This document shows, in pieces, positions 48,201 through 58,645 of a DNA stretch of 64,000 bases; the stretch's first letter is position 1, and the number at the start of each line of letters is the position of its first letter. The stretch comes from Phragmites australis. Lineage: Eukaryota > Streptophyta > Magnoliopsida > Poales > Poaceae. The stretch covers positions 3,038,001 through 3,102,000 of the forward strand of contig NC_084929.1 in the NCBI RefSeq assembly GCF_958298935.1, written 5' to 3'. Both the position numbers and the translations under genes were made by a program. The notes under the pieces were generated by a model. It was not told the DNA's origin and searched no databases. It was given only the letters and a program-made list of their open reading frames with translations.

Positions 48201-50020
48201 AAAATAGTGGTGTTATACCGGTAATTTTGTTGACCCACAAAAAAGGCTCAGAAGACTGTCGACAGGACCTCTGAAGTTTTTGGTCAAAAAATTAACTTCT
48301 CCAATTTGCCTGAATTTTTTTGAGACATAGTGATACATCTGAAAGTCAGTGCTGCACAAACGTTTCATCAATTCGAGCTACCAAACTCACGATAAAAATC
48401 TTTTAAGTTGTAGTTTTCAACTTTGTGCCTTTATGTGTGGTTTCTTCAATCCTGCCTATTAGTGTTACACCGGATCCAGCAGTTTAGTTTGTTGTCCAAT
48501 GCGTTATTTTTTTACTTTTCCTACATAAATCTTTGTATGTTTATTTTGGCATTTATATGGCTTAAAATAAAAAATTTATCAACTACAAAGTAGTGGATGC
48601 CGTCGAGAGCTATAATTTTCATATAAAGTTTGTCTTCATCCGACTCCATATGAAAAAGTTATAAATTTTCGAAGAGGGGCTGTATTTTATTATCACTACC
48701 GGTTAATATAACGAACCAGCGGTGGCCTCCATTATCACTGCCATTTCATGGCTAGATATATGATTAGCATTGTCAGTTTTTTAATTGAACCGGCTGTGAT
48801 ACTTGATTACCACTGCCGATTTTTGCCGGATAGGCTATTACTGTTAATTTTTTTGGTAAAAACCGACAATGTACTTTATTAGTGTTGGTTATTTCCGAAC
48901 TGGCAGTGAAAGAGGGGCATTGATTACCCTTTCTGTAGTAGGGCCAGTCTTGACTTTCGTCTGATTCTAATTTTTCAATTTCAACAAGGCCTAGAATTGT
49001 GTCTTTAAGATGTTTTTTGAGTCGAATTTCACCATTAGGAGGTTCCTCTCCTCTTGGGCCACATCAAGTTGTTTACTTACCTCATTTGCAATCATGTAAG
49101 CCAATTTGCATTGACTTACCAATCTTATGGACCAAACTTTCAAAACCCTCACAGTTTTGGTTAACCTAATAATGAGGGCGAGAAGGGGGTTTCTATTAAC
49201 TAGTCTATTCCATTCTTCTTGGACACATTGTATGAATTCTGGCATCTACATCTAGAAGTTTTCAAACCTAAAACCTTTATAAACCTTTTGGTCATTCATG
49301 TGAGCTAGGAGGAGGGGGCAATGAACTGAAATTTAGGAGGAGAGGGGTAGAAGCATGGTTGATGGACAATGGAGTTCCCAACCAACTGAACAAAAGAACA
49401 TGTCAATCGTGGTTAAGGTTGAGGAATCCTGCTCTCGAACAAGGTCAATCTTCTGCCAGTGAGATTAATTTCTTTAAACTCTAGGTGATTGATTGCTCAA
49501 CTGAATCTATCCATCATTTTCCTCTGTAACATTCCATTATTTTTATCGTGATCCTAATATATTATGTAGAAATCACCCATCAGTAACCAAGCGAGGAGGG
49601 AGGACTTTTTTAGGCTTCTTGATTCTTGAAGAAAGGCCTTCTTATCCAAGTTCATTTGAGGGCCATATACACCTGTTAACATCCAGCTCCTGGTGTAGAC
49701 TCTATCAACAACTGTTGCTAATACAGAGTGCTCATGATGTGAGTGGTTTGTTAGTTAAAAGTAGTCTTTAGATGCAGCTAGCAAGCCACCCCCTGGTTCC
49801 ATCAGCAGACAGGTAGTTGTAGTTGGCACATAATGTGTCTCCAAGTGTTGATCTAACAATTGTATCATCAATTGCAACCGTCTTAGTTTCCTGAAGGCAT
49901 ACAATAGTTGGCCTATAATTAGTGATGAATTTCCTCAAGTTACCTTTGTTACCACAGAGTTTAAACTCGTGACATTCCTTAGAAGTACTTTGTAGTGGTC
50001 AAAATTCATTGGCACATGAC
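45240..50020 (-). pseudogene. LINE ORF2 (endonuclease / reverse transcriptase), many disruptions
   Basis: Non-LTR retrotransposon polyprotein that nicks DNA and copies its RNA at the site. Visible on the minus strand: endonuclease blocks RPTIVCLQETKTVA and RSWMLTGVYGP near 49900-49660; the linker GDTNTKYFQMIANTRTKRN near 47450-47395; the RT block ISKLLASRLARKIKDLVPIN then QSTFIKKRCIYNNF near 46980-46870; GGHFLVNW near 46040, the start of the zf-RVT region; and the C-terminal WWDI-stop-KERNRRIFN. Stops and shifts occur throughout, so it is not functional. A CACTA element splits it immediately upstream of the GDTNTKYF motif. Confidence 0.85.
47462..48952. mobile_element. CACTA-derived non-autonomous element inserted in LINE ORF2
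   Basis: It consists of dense inverted and direct copies of subterminal words such as GAACTGACAGTGATAAT and TATCACTGCCGGTT, with a right end CTTTCTGTAGTAG typical of grass CACTA termini. The left terminus (near 47462) is degenerate and the 3-bp duplication cannot be read with confidence. It contains the same TTCATATAAAGTTTGTCTTC and ATCAACTACAAAG module as the CACTA element at 11284. No transposase frame. LINE coding resumes on both sides. Confidence 0.7.
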
Positions 50021-50049
50021 CACATCAACAGGTAGAGTAGAATTTTGTA

Positions 50050-53000
50050 CTTAAAGGTAAATAAGCTGGAATAAGATCTATTGCGTAAATGATATTGCTC
50101 ACACTCCATAAAGATGGATTGTGCTTGATGAAAAGCTTAGAAGCTTGAGGCTCAATAAACACCCTAAAATAGAAGGAACAACTGATAGCTGAGAATAGTT
50201 TTGAAATCATGGATTAGTCTTGGCAACCCTTTTAGCCGAGTTCTTTGTGAGCTTTTTGGGTGCATTGAGTTCCATCAGCTTGTTGATGGCCTGGATTGCT
50301 TCTTTGGTGAATGGCTTCTTGTAGATCTGCAGATAGGCCTAGCATCCCTCTTTAGTCATATGTTGTTCTTCCTAGATGATACCTCATTTTATTGGCTAAG
50401 ACCTCATGTGCCAACTTCATCACTGGCTTGTCTACTTTGTTGCTTTCCTTATACCTTTTACTCCTCCTTTGGTGGCGTAGGTTCAAGCTTTCCTGCAATG
50501 GAGTATGAGGTGGGGGTGTCAAGAAGAGGGCTAGTAAGCTGACAAGAACTATAATGTGAAAACATCTATATGTTGGGGTCCACCTGTTCAGGTATAGTGT
50601 TTGTGTCCTCATGTTCCTGTTCCAGTATGAGCTCGACCTTCTTTGTATACTGCATGTTCGCCTATGTAGGCTATGAAGCAACATCATAATCCCCATAATT
50701 AGCATCTGCATATTAAATAGAGAGGGGTTGTTGCACCGATGTACTTTCCTCATACATAGTATGCATTTGTGTTCCTTGCCTGTTAGTAGACAAATTGCAT
50801 TGCTGGTGGTTTTTTGCAGTGTTATTGTCTCCTTAATCAGATCTTATAACAATAGCCTTTGATGGCCTGAAGCACATGTATTAACCTTCATATTATGCTC
50901 CTAATTAAACTTTGTGCTTATCTCCTGATTGAACATTAGGCTTATCATTTCCTAGGGTTATATCCATGTCACCATATGACCTTTGGAGAAACTGGATCAA
51001 CTCCATGCTTGTACCTTTATAGCATTCTCCATTGATGGATCCTCCAGGGCTTTGGTATGGGTCTCCATCATGTGTTTCTTCTTCCCTTCTTTATGCTATA
51101 TATTTGTTCGTGGGGTCTAACTAGAGTTTTCTAAATTGGATGGGATTATGGTGATTCTCTCTATGATTATGGGAATTTCTAGGATTGGAGAGCTTGATGG
51201 TAGAAAATAGCCTGCATCTGGCATTGTGTCATAGTTAGATGTGGATTTGGGGTGTTGTTGAGTGAGGATGATCACATCAGATGTCCGACAGTATACACAT
51301 CCTACTTGAACTTCCATGGACCATGCTTTTGACTCTGCCAAGTTGTTGATTGGGAGATGTGCTTGGTTCTCTGCCACTGATAGGGCTTCTTCCTCAAATT
51401 CATATTCTCTAATCTTGCGCTTGGTGCTTGGTGGAGGGGGTGTTGATCCTATAAGACAGCCTTTGGCCCTCCACAACAGCATCAAAGTATGTCAGTCATC
51501 TGGATTAGCCCAATCCTTTAGTGGTGACGGTGACCTGTCCCCATGCCTGCGCCAAGAGGACTCCCCTCTATACCAACCATTGCCTCTATCTTTCTCTAAT
51601 CCTCTGTTTTTGGCACATGAGGGATTCCTCATCAGTCTACAGACACGGTCTAAGAAAGACTTGCCTTTAGAGCCTCTACTATTCCTATCTTCATCATCAT
51701 CCTCCCTTCTTCTTCTTCTAGGAGTATCTCTTCGGCCATGAAGTCTATATCATCAGGCAAGTAGTTATAAAATGTCAGATCGTTAATGTACTTGATGTGA
51801 ATGTAAACGACATACATGAGCCCTTTCTTAACCTTTATGGGATTGATATAGTCAATTTGGATCTAAGGCTTGCCTCCTATAGTGAGTTTTGCTATGTTGA
51901 GAAAACACTTGATTGAGATTTGATGAGTCCTTATCCTAGGCCTAGAATTTGAAAGCCCTAAGATCAATTGCTTGGATGGTTGCATCATCAATATGATGGA
52001 TGACACAATGGTCACTAACAATATGGGTAGCTACCTCTTGGTTCCAAGCATGCTCCGATAGACTATCTAGGCTAATACTAACATAGTAGGGTAAAGGCGC
52101 ATCATCAGCGTACCTATCCTTAATCCAGGGAAAGAAGCATAGAAGCAGGTCTCCCCATCTGAGCTCCTTTCTCTATTGAACCTCCCCCTTAATTGGCTTC
52201 GCAAAGAAGGTGACCATGTAGACGTACATGTGGTGCTTATAGATGTTGAACTCAAACTTCCAGAGGCCAAGGTTGCACTAGATGATCTCAATGACATCAT
52301 TGAAGCTCATAGGCTACGATGGCCGTCATCAAAGATGAGCAGGTTACAATGTTGTAGCATCTCCTTATGTCATTGGATCTCCAATGAGGTCTCCACCGCT
52401 CTATAAACTTCACAGGTGCAGAGGCGATGGTTGATGGCATGGCAACCAACGTTATGTCATTGGTAGTAGTCTAGAGCTGAGGTGCGATAACCTGGGGTGG
52501 CATGGGTGTTGCTAGTAGTGGATGTGTGACAATGCATGGTAGGCATGGATGTGATGTTAGTTGTAGTGAGTTGAGAAGAAGGGGATAGGGGTCTTACAAA
52601 GGAGTTCCTCTAGTGTTGCTCTTTAATTGAGGAAGCCATAAGGCGGTGAGAATAGTGGCATGAGGTGTGTCTACTACCCCTGTAGACCTAGCATTTAGGG
52701 AGGTCATGACACTATGCCACATGGTGATCCCTCGCCAGACAATTAAGGCGCCAGCCATAAAGCTTAGCATTAGCAAGAAAATGCTTTGGAGAAGAAGAGC
52801 TAATAGCAAATCTCCTAATTGGGGTGTGAACACCTCTCACTCTATTCTTCCTCCACCAATACTTTTCTCTAACCATAGTCCACCCATCTTCAATTTGACA
52901 AGACATTTCTTGGGAGATGCTAGAGGCAGGTGAGAGGAGTAACACCTATCTTAGGATGATGGTTGAAGTAGGACAGTTTGGGTCTGTGAAACATGAATTT

Positions 53001-53480
53001 TCTAGGATAAAAACATGTCAAAATGGAAGACATGTTTGGATATAGGAATAGTACCTGGCATCGTCATTCCATTGCTGGTGATGAGGATCCAGAAGCTAGA
53101 GTCTGGCATCCTAGGATGCTTCTCAAGTGCCGCCTCTCCATGGAGTACCGTTGAGCATCCAGTCTATGGTCAGGGCTATGTCGAATCCCCAAGCTTACCA
53201 TGGTCGCCATGGAGGCGACCCTCTCTCTTCCGCCATTGGCAAACATCATGCCGGGCCTCGCCCCCCATGCCCTTCCCACCTAAGAGGTGAGGCTATGCTG
53301 GCTCCCTCTCTGCTCTTAGGGGTGCATAATGTTCCAGGATCATTGCTCATTAGAGCTACTGCTACTTCTCAGCTGATACTTCAACATTGCACTCATCTTC
53401 AATTGATGGGGGCATGGCCACTACTTGGATGTTTGGTTTTAGCCTGGATGGAGAAATTGGGGTGGATTGCGGATTAGGGA
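50050..53480 (-). pseudogene. LINE ORF1-like (gag/zinc-knuckle) remnant
   Basis: On the minus strand a decayed zinc knuckle is visible (LNCLARDHHVA, stop, CHDLPKC) near 52640-52760. It is followed by a grass-LINE ORF1 core block containing PWIKDRYADDAPLPYYVS and HIVSDHCVIHHIDDATIQAI near 52140-51960. Stops and shifts abound. It lies directly upstream of ORF2 in the element's own orientation. The N-terminal boundary is approximate. Confidence 0.6.
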
Positions 53481-53629
53481 GTGGTAGGTAGGGGCGAATT
53501 GCTGGAGTGACCAAAGAGTTGTTGGGATTCCATTTGTTGATACTTCAGCACTGTACCAGGGAGATGCTCCATATTATAGAAACAAACAATCCAATACTAA
53601 AAAAACTACATATCAATATATCTCACTAC

Positions 53630-53846
53630 ACAGTGACGGATCCAGAGTCAAATTTTATAGGAGCTCAACTTCTTCTTCTTCCTCCTTCATCTCCTCTTTT
53701 TTCAATTCCTCCTTCTCATTCTCCTCCTCCTCCTCTTCTTCTAACATGCCCAAAAATTGTGTGTGTGTGGGGGGGTGGGGGAGGGGGCTTAGGGGCTCTC
53801 AAGTATTTTTGGGCGTAGCCCACATTGAATCCACCCCTATCACTAC
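53630..53846. mobile_element. Short DNA-transposon remnant, AGTGACGGATCCAG family
   Basis: The left end CAGTGACGGATCCAGAGTC and right end TTGAATCCACCCCTATCACT are imperfect inverted repeats of a very common plant element family (ends like AGTGGCGGATCCA). The interior is CT-rich then G-rich and non-coding. The target duplication is unclear. Confidence 0.5.
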
Positions 53847-54141
53847 ATGAACATGTCACCATGATCTCGGTATCACTACTTCTATGAAGTTGATGGTAGC
53901 ACTCGGTCTACAACAACCGGAGGCATGTCGAAATCAGAAGGGTGGCTTGCCACTGCCTTTTACAGGAATCTAGTTCAGAGTAAAAAAATGAAAAATGTAG
54001 GGTATGTTTGACTCATGGCCATACCACAAGTTAGGCAAATGTTTGGTTCGTAGCCACAATTGTGGCAAGATTCCTATTCTGCTGTCTGGGTCTTATACGT
54101 CGTTGACACAAAAAAAAAGTGTGACAAGATTGTCTTAGGCT

Positions 54142-54899
54142 TAGGGGTGCAATCAGATCGAATACAGATGGATATCGTCGATGCTATATCCCATCTCATA
54201 TTTTTTTTTCTCTAAGTCGGTGTTGGAAATGGATATTACCGTATACATATACACATGCAGATAGTCCCAGTCACAAATATGGATTGATACAAATCGAATA
54301 TGTGACGTGTCATATGCAGACAATGTCGGTCACAAATATTTCTTCGGATATTGAGTAAAAGCAATAATCATATACATCACATATGTTATGATAGTTCGAC
54401 CATTACAAGTGTCCAAACTCAACTACATTAGCGGTTCAACATATAAATTAGCAATATACTCCTATAGAAAGAGTCATGTTGGAGCGAAGCCGGAAGAGTT
54501 ACGAGTGCCCAATATTCTCATTGAAGCTTATTTTAATTATTTGGACATATTCACCACCTCAAATGAAAAAGTCTCGACTTTAAAATTGTAGACCTCGTCA
54601 AGAGCTATAATTTTCATATAAGAATTGTCTTCATTTAATTTTGTATAAAAAAGTTACAAGCTTCAGAAGACATGCTCGTATAGTCATCGGATAGTTTTCA
54701 GATATATCCGATTTCATTCTCGGATATTCAATATCCAATGGATTCATGTCTCCCTATACCCGAATCCACTACAATTATCTGACTCTAACTCCAATCTCTG
54801 AAAAAATCATAGATATCTAATTTTTTTACTTTGAAATGCTATCCGAATCCTTTCGGATGGTAGATTGGTCGAAAAATATCCAATCCATTTATACCCCTA
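54142..54899. mobile_element. hAT-like non-autonomous element, TAGGGGTG ends
   Basis: The left end TAGGGGTGCAATCAGATCG and right end CCAATCCATTTATACCCCTA are inverted repeats with GGATAT/ATATCC-rich flanks. CTTAGGCT (54134-54141) and CTTAGACT (54900-54907) form an 8-bp duplication with one mismatch. The interior includes a 100-bp stretch (about 54560-54660) resembling the internal module of the CACTA elements at 11284 and 47462. Flanking 54000-54133 carries Tourist-like words (AATGTTTGGTTCGTAGCCAC), so this element may be inside another MITE. Confidence 0.75.
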
Positions 54900-55306
54900 C
54901 TTAGACTAACAAAAGTGTAAGACCAAACTTGATCGCCAAACCTTCGGAGAGTTTGGCTAAATACATTCCACTGGGTCGCTCCACCCGAAGTACAAGGAAA
55001 TCGATGGAACCAAACGTGCCGGGATGTAAATGTCGACGACGTGCGCGAGTCAGGAATGCTTCGATTGATCCATTCATGCATGCACATGTCAATGTCGAAC
55101 TGGCGTTTGGTCTCGCCGCTCGCCCGCCGGCGTAGCCACTGGTGATCATACGGGTAAGTTCAGCGTCATGGAGGGCGTATGCCTTAGTTTTTGTGAGAGA
55201 TGCGTTGCGTTTAATTTTAGTTCGTCATACTAGTCACTGCAGTGATCAAAACACAATAATTCTTGCAGTACAGTAATCCGATCGAGCTCCCGTGTTCCAA
55301 GGGGCC

Positions 55307-56877
55307 CTAAACATGGCGGCAGACTGCAGCACTAACCTTCAACAGCATCTCGACCTCCAACGCGAACCAGTTCATGACCGGACCCGGCAGCACGACAGGG
55401 ACGGCCACGGCGCCATCCCCGTTGCCGTTCCCGACGTGGACAAGGAAGCTCACCCCGAACAGCGTCTCCGCAGGGCCGCCGTACACCGGGTCGCCCCACC
55501 CGAAGTCCACTTGGTGGAACCCGGCGTGCCGGTTGTCCGACACGAGGAAGAGGTTCGCCAGCCCCACGCACGGACGCCCGCGCAGCACCAGCAGGTCAGC
55601 CGTGGACCGCACGTACTCGGCAGTCACCGCGGCCTTCGCCTCCCGCACCAGCTCCACCGCGTCGCCCAGCGAGCCAGCCAGCAGCGCCCCCGCGGTGGTC
55701 AGCACAGCCACGGGCATGCACGCGTTGCCGTAGTAGCCGGGGGGAAGCCCCAGCTCGGGCACGCCCCTGAAGTTGACGATGACCACCAAACGCACGTCCT
55801 CGTCTGGCGGGAGCTTGAGCGCGGCCGTCCAGGCGCGCCAAAGGGCCGCCGTGAGCGCCTCAAAAGTCGTGGCCGTGTCGCGGAGGCCCGACGGGAGGCC
55901 CCTTTTGATCGCGGTGACATCGGCTGGTCCGAAGGTGAAGGTCCGCGTGACCATGTCGCCTGGCGGTGGCAGCGGCGGCCGCACGGCGTCGAACTCGCGG
56001 TGAGGGAACGCCGGCTTTGGTGGGCAGCGCGCCTCCAGGAGCTCGCGGGACCACGCGGGTGAGACTGTCGGCGCTGGGAGGCCGCGGGCGAGCTCGGCCA
56101 CGGCGGACATGAACTGCGCGAGGCCGATGGCATCGCAGATGGTGTGGTTGAGGCGGAGCGCGAAGACGAAGCCGCCGCAGAGCAGCCGGGTCACCTGGTG
56201 ATCACGGGACAACACTGTATGCTTAGCGCATGCTTGATGCAAGGTTCAAAGTCTGTTCAGTTTGAGGCAGCACGCAGCAGAATAATTTTATCAGGACGAA
56301 TTTAGTCGAATATAGTTGAATTCCCTTAGGATTCGGAAAAGATTCATGTGATCCGATCCAAACATGGCCGAGTAGAACATTGTAGTTATGAACGGGCATG
56401 CAAATGGCCAAATGCTCAGACAAGATTGCACGCTTAGTCGTTTACCTGGATGAGCAGCAAGGGGCAGTTTAGCACACCACTGGAGCCTTCGGCGAAGAAC
56501 AGCAGCTGATCCATGCACGGGAACGGCGGCCTCAGCCCGGCCGCCTCCAGCTGCGCCAGCCGCACGTCGGCATCAGCCTCCACAAACATCACCCCCTCGC
56601 CGGTGCAGTCGACGACCAGCTTCCGTGCATCCACCTCCCTCAACCGCCCGGCGAGGGGGTAGTACGGCACCAGCGCCTCCCCGAGCGCGCGGCGGATGAC
56701 ACTCGCCGGGTCGTCGGCATGCGACGGCCTGCCGCGGTAGAAGAAGACGAACGGCACGTGCCGGCGCAGCGTCTCCTGGTCGTCAATGTCGGAGAGGCGC
56801 TTTGTCTCGAGGGGCGTCGGTGCTACCGGACCGATGAGAACCGGCTCCCTCCGGCGCACGGCGAAGGCAAGCGTCAT
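55307..56877 (-). CDS. BAHD acyltransferase (alcohol O-acyltransferase-like), two exons
   Basis: Cytosolic enzyme that transfers an acyl group from acyl-CoA to a hydroxyl or amine of a small molecule. Exon 1 is 56446-56877 and exon 2 is 55307-56194, joined in phase across a 251-bp GT/AG intron at the position usual for this clade (439 residues). Catalytic HxxxD is HTICD at 161-165; the structural DFGWG motif is at 374-378. The opening FAVRRREPVLIGPVAPTPLE and the block FVFFYRG resemble benzyl-alcohol benzoyltransferase and methanol anthraniloyltransferase-like grass enzymes, so a volatile- or phenolic-ester role is possible. The substrate cannot be read from sequence. No transit or signal peptide. 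Stands alone; no pathway partners nearby. All key residues are intact, so it is likely functional. The long plus-strand frame over exon 2 is an antisense shadow. Confidence 0.93.
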
Positions 56878-56996
56878 GGCCGGCGTCTGGACGTGCTCAT
56901 TTGCTTCCGGGCTCCGGCATGAGGTGCAGAATGATATGACCGCTAGACGTCCCCAGCCACAAGTGTTTTGACTTGGAAATGTCCAAGTGTGTGCGC

Positions 56997-57004
56997 TATA
57001 TATT
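56997..57004 (-). promoter_or_regulatory. TATA box of the BAHD gene
   Basis: Reads as ATATATAG on the minus strand, about 120 bases upstream of the ATG at 56877, a normal plant spacing. Confidence 0.5.
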
Positions 57005-57186
57005 CTGAGATGGTAGATACCGATCTGTTAATGCAACGCAGGTCTCGTCGTTTGAAGTACTGAGATGCTTGGTTGGTAACCATCTACGTCTGGAATTATG
57101 CTGCATTTGTCGGAAGTAGCCGGCAGCCCGGCACGGCAGAATTCAGAGCCAACTGACAGCGAATGACACAAGTGAACTGCTTGGAC

Positions 57187-58096
57187 GCTGGAACTTCTCT
57201 AACATACTCTATATCTTGCCCCCTGTATTCTAATGAGGTGACATTTGACTTTGTACTTGGGTTGCAACTAGCCTAAGATAACCCATCTATAGGTTGGCCC
57301 ATGTGCTGCAGTATCCAAGGCTTCATCTTTTTCCTCCTCTCCATGGCTTCATCTTCTTCCTCCCGTGGAGCAGAGGCGGCCAGCGACGTAGAGACTAGGG
57401 CGGCCCAGGCTGACGGATAGATGCTAATTGTGTCTTCAACTCGTCATTAGCCCTTGCAAAGATGAACGGGAAGAATTTCAAGGGGAAACAACTAGAACAA
57501 GAACAAACAACTCACCACTTGATTCCCAAATCTAGCTGCTGCTCATCGCTTATCACCGAATCAAGAGTCGAATCAAGCTACTCTTGTTGCTGAATAGCAC
57601 CACCTCGCCGCTTGTTGCCGAATCAAGCCCATGTCTTTGCTCGCCGCTAAATCGAGCCGTCGCCGCTCGTCCCCAAATCGAACCGTCGTCGCTCGTCGTC
57701 GAATCGAGCATGCCGCTGCTCGCTACCGAATCGAGCTACCGCGCTATCGCTTGTCTCCGAATCACACCATCCCACTGCTTGTGTAGCCAAATCGAGCTTC
57801 TACTGTTGGCCGCTCACAATGACCATAACCATAGGCGGAGGAGGGCAGGCGCTGGAGGGCGGGCAAGCTAGCGCGGGAAGACAGGTGTGGGAGGAAGGTG
57901 GAGCGCAGGATGGCCAAAAATAGAGGATAGAGAGTCAACTCCCCCTCCCCAGAAGTAGCGAGCGAAAGGGAATGGATAGGTGTCAGTAAAGATAGGGAGC
58001 TAGATATAAAGTCTATTGGAAAATGATTTTAGCCCACAAATCTCTAAATTGGCTATATGAAGTCAAATAAAGAGTCTCTTAGAGATGCTCTAATTC
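57187..58096. repeat. Repeat block with a degenerate ~30-bp minisatellite (57530-57800)
   Basis: The outer ends (CTTCTCTAACATACTCTATAT near 57187; the complement of GAGCATCTCTAAGAGACTC near 58090) resemble a grass DNA transposon, but the match is weak. Inside, words like CCGAATCGAGC, CCAAATCGAACC and CTAAATCGAGCC recur roughly every 30 bases, alternating with CGCTGCTCG-type spacers. A plus-strand frame through it (57584-57871) is a by-product of the repeats. Confidence 0.5.
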
Positions 58097-58099
58097 TAT

Positions 58100-58640
58100 A
58101 ATCCAACTTCCTGTCCAGTGGGAAGTCTGATGCTGAGTATCAGCCGCCTACATTACAACAGAGGAATTCTGATAACAAGTAACATATCTTGTTTGGGACA
58201 TAAAACTGGTATGAAAGACAGAATTTCAGAATAAAGCATAGACTTTACCTGTACCCTTAGTTTGAAGGTACACCCTTAATAATCACCCCTGGCTTCACAA
58301 AAGTTTGGTTTGAAGGGATGCGCCTTCTGCTCCTTGCCAAGCTAGCGAAACTGCAAAAAATATGTGTGTTCTACTTCTCTCTCCTGGAAAGCCAATCCAT
58401 TGTCGGATCATGCATCGTAGTGTTGAAAATTTGCGCCATCAACCCGATGCAGGGACTTGATTCAACAACAGAGATGGGATGATGAGGTCCAAAGTCATCG
58501 TCTAGTCTGTAAACATCAATTCTAGACCATTTGATTCCTGAGGATGGCTACTTCCATTTTCCTCAAGTATATCGCAGGCATTTTCTTTCCGCATTTTCCG
58601 CTCTTCAATCACAGCTTCAATTTAGTCTGTAGAGTAAAGG
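58100..58640. other. Gap at the 3' side of the methyltransferase gene
   Basis: No other gene is seen. Part of this sequence is probably the 3' untranslated region of the minus-strand methyltransferase, which stops at 58646. Confidence 0.4.
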
Positions 58641-58645
58641 CCCCT

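Larger units (their letters stand above)
44068..53480 (-). mobile_element. L1-type LINE, decayed, interrupted by a MULE and a CACTA element
   Basis: Read on the minus strand: ORF1-like gag with zinc knuckle (about 53480-50050), endonuclease (about 50020-49380), reverse transcriptase linker and RT (about 49250-46100), C-terminal zf-RVT region (about 46080-45240), the terminal block KERNRRIFNAEEKSF near 45130-45170, then a 3' tail ending at an oligo-A tract (T-run 44068-44079). Order and strand are uniform, so this is one element. The target duplication was not found. Two later insertions, 44246-45016 and about 47462-48952, sit within it. Confidence 0.82.

Noticed and set aside
55292..56062. 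256-codon plus-strand open frame over the BAHD gene
   Set aside because: It is antisense to exon 2 of the acyltransferase; high GC at third positions keeps several frames open. Its Arg/His/Pro-rich product matches nothing.
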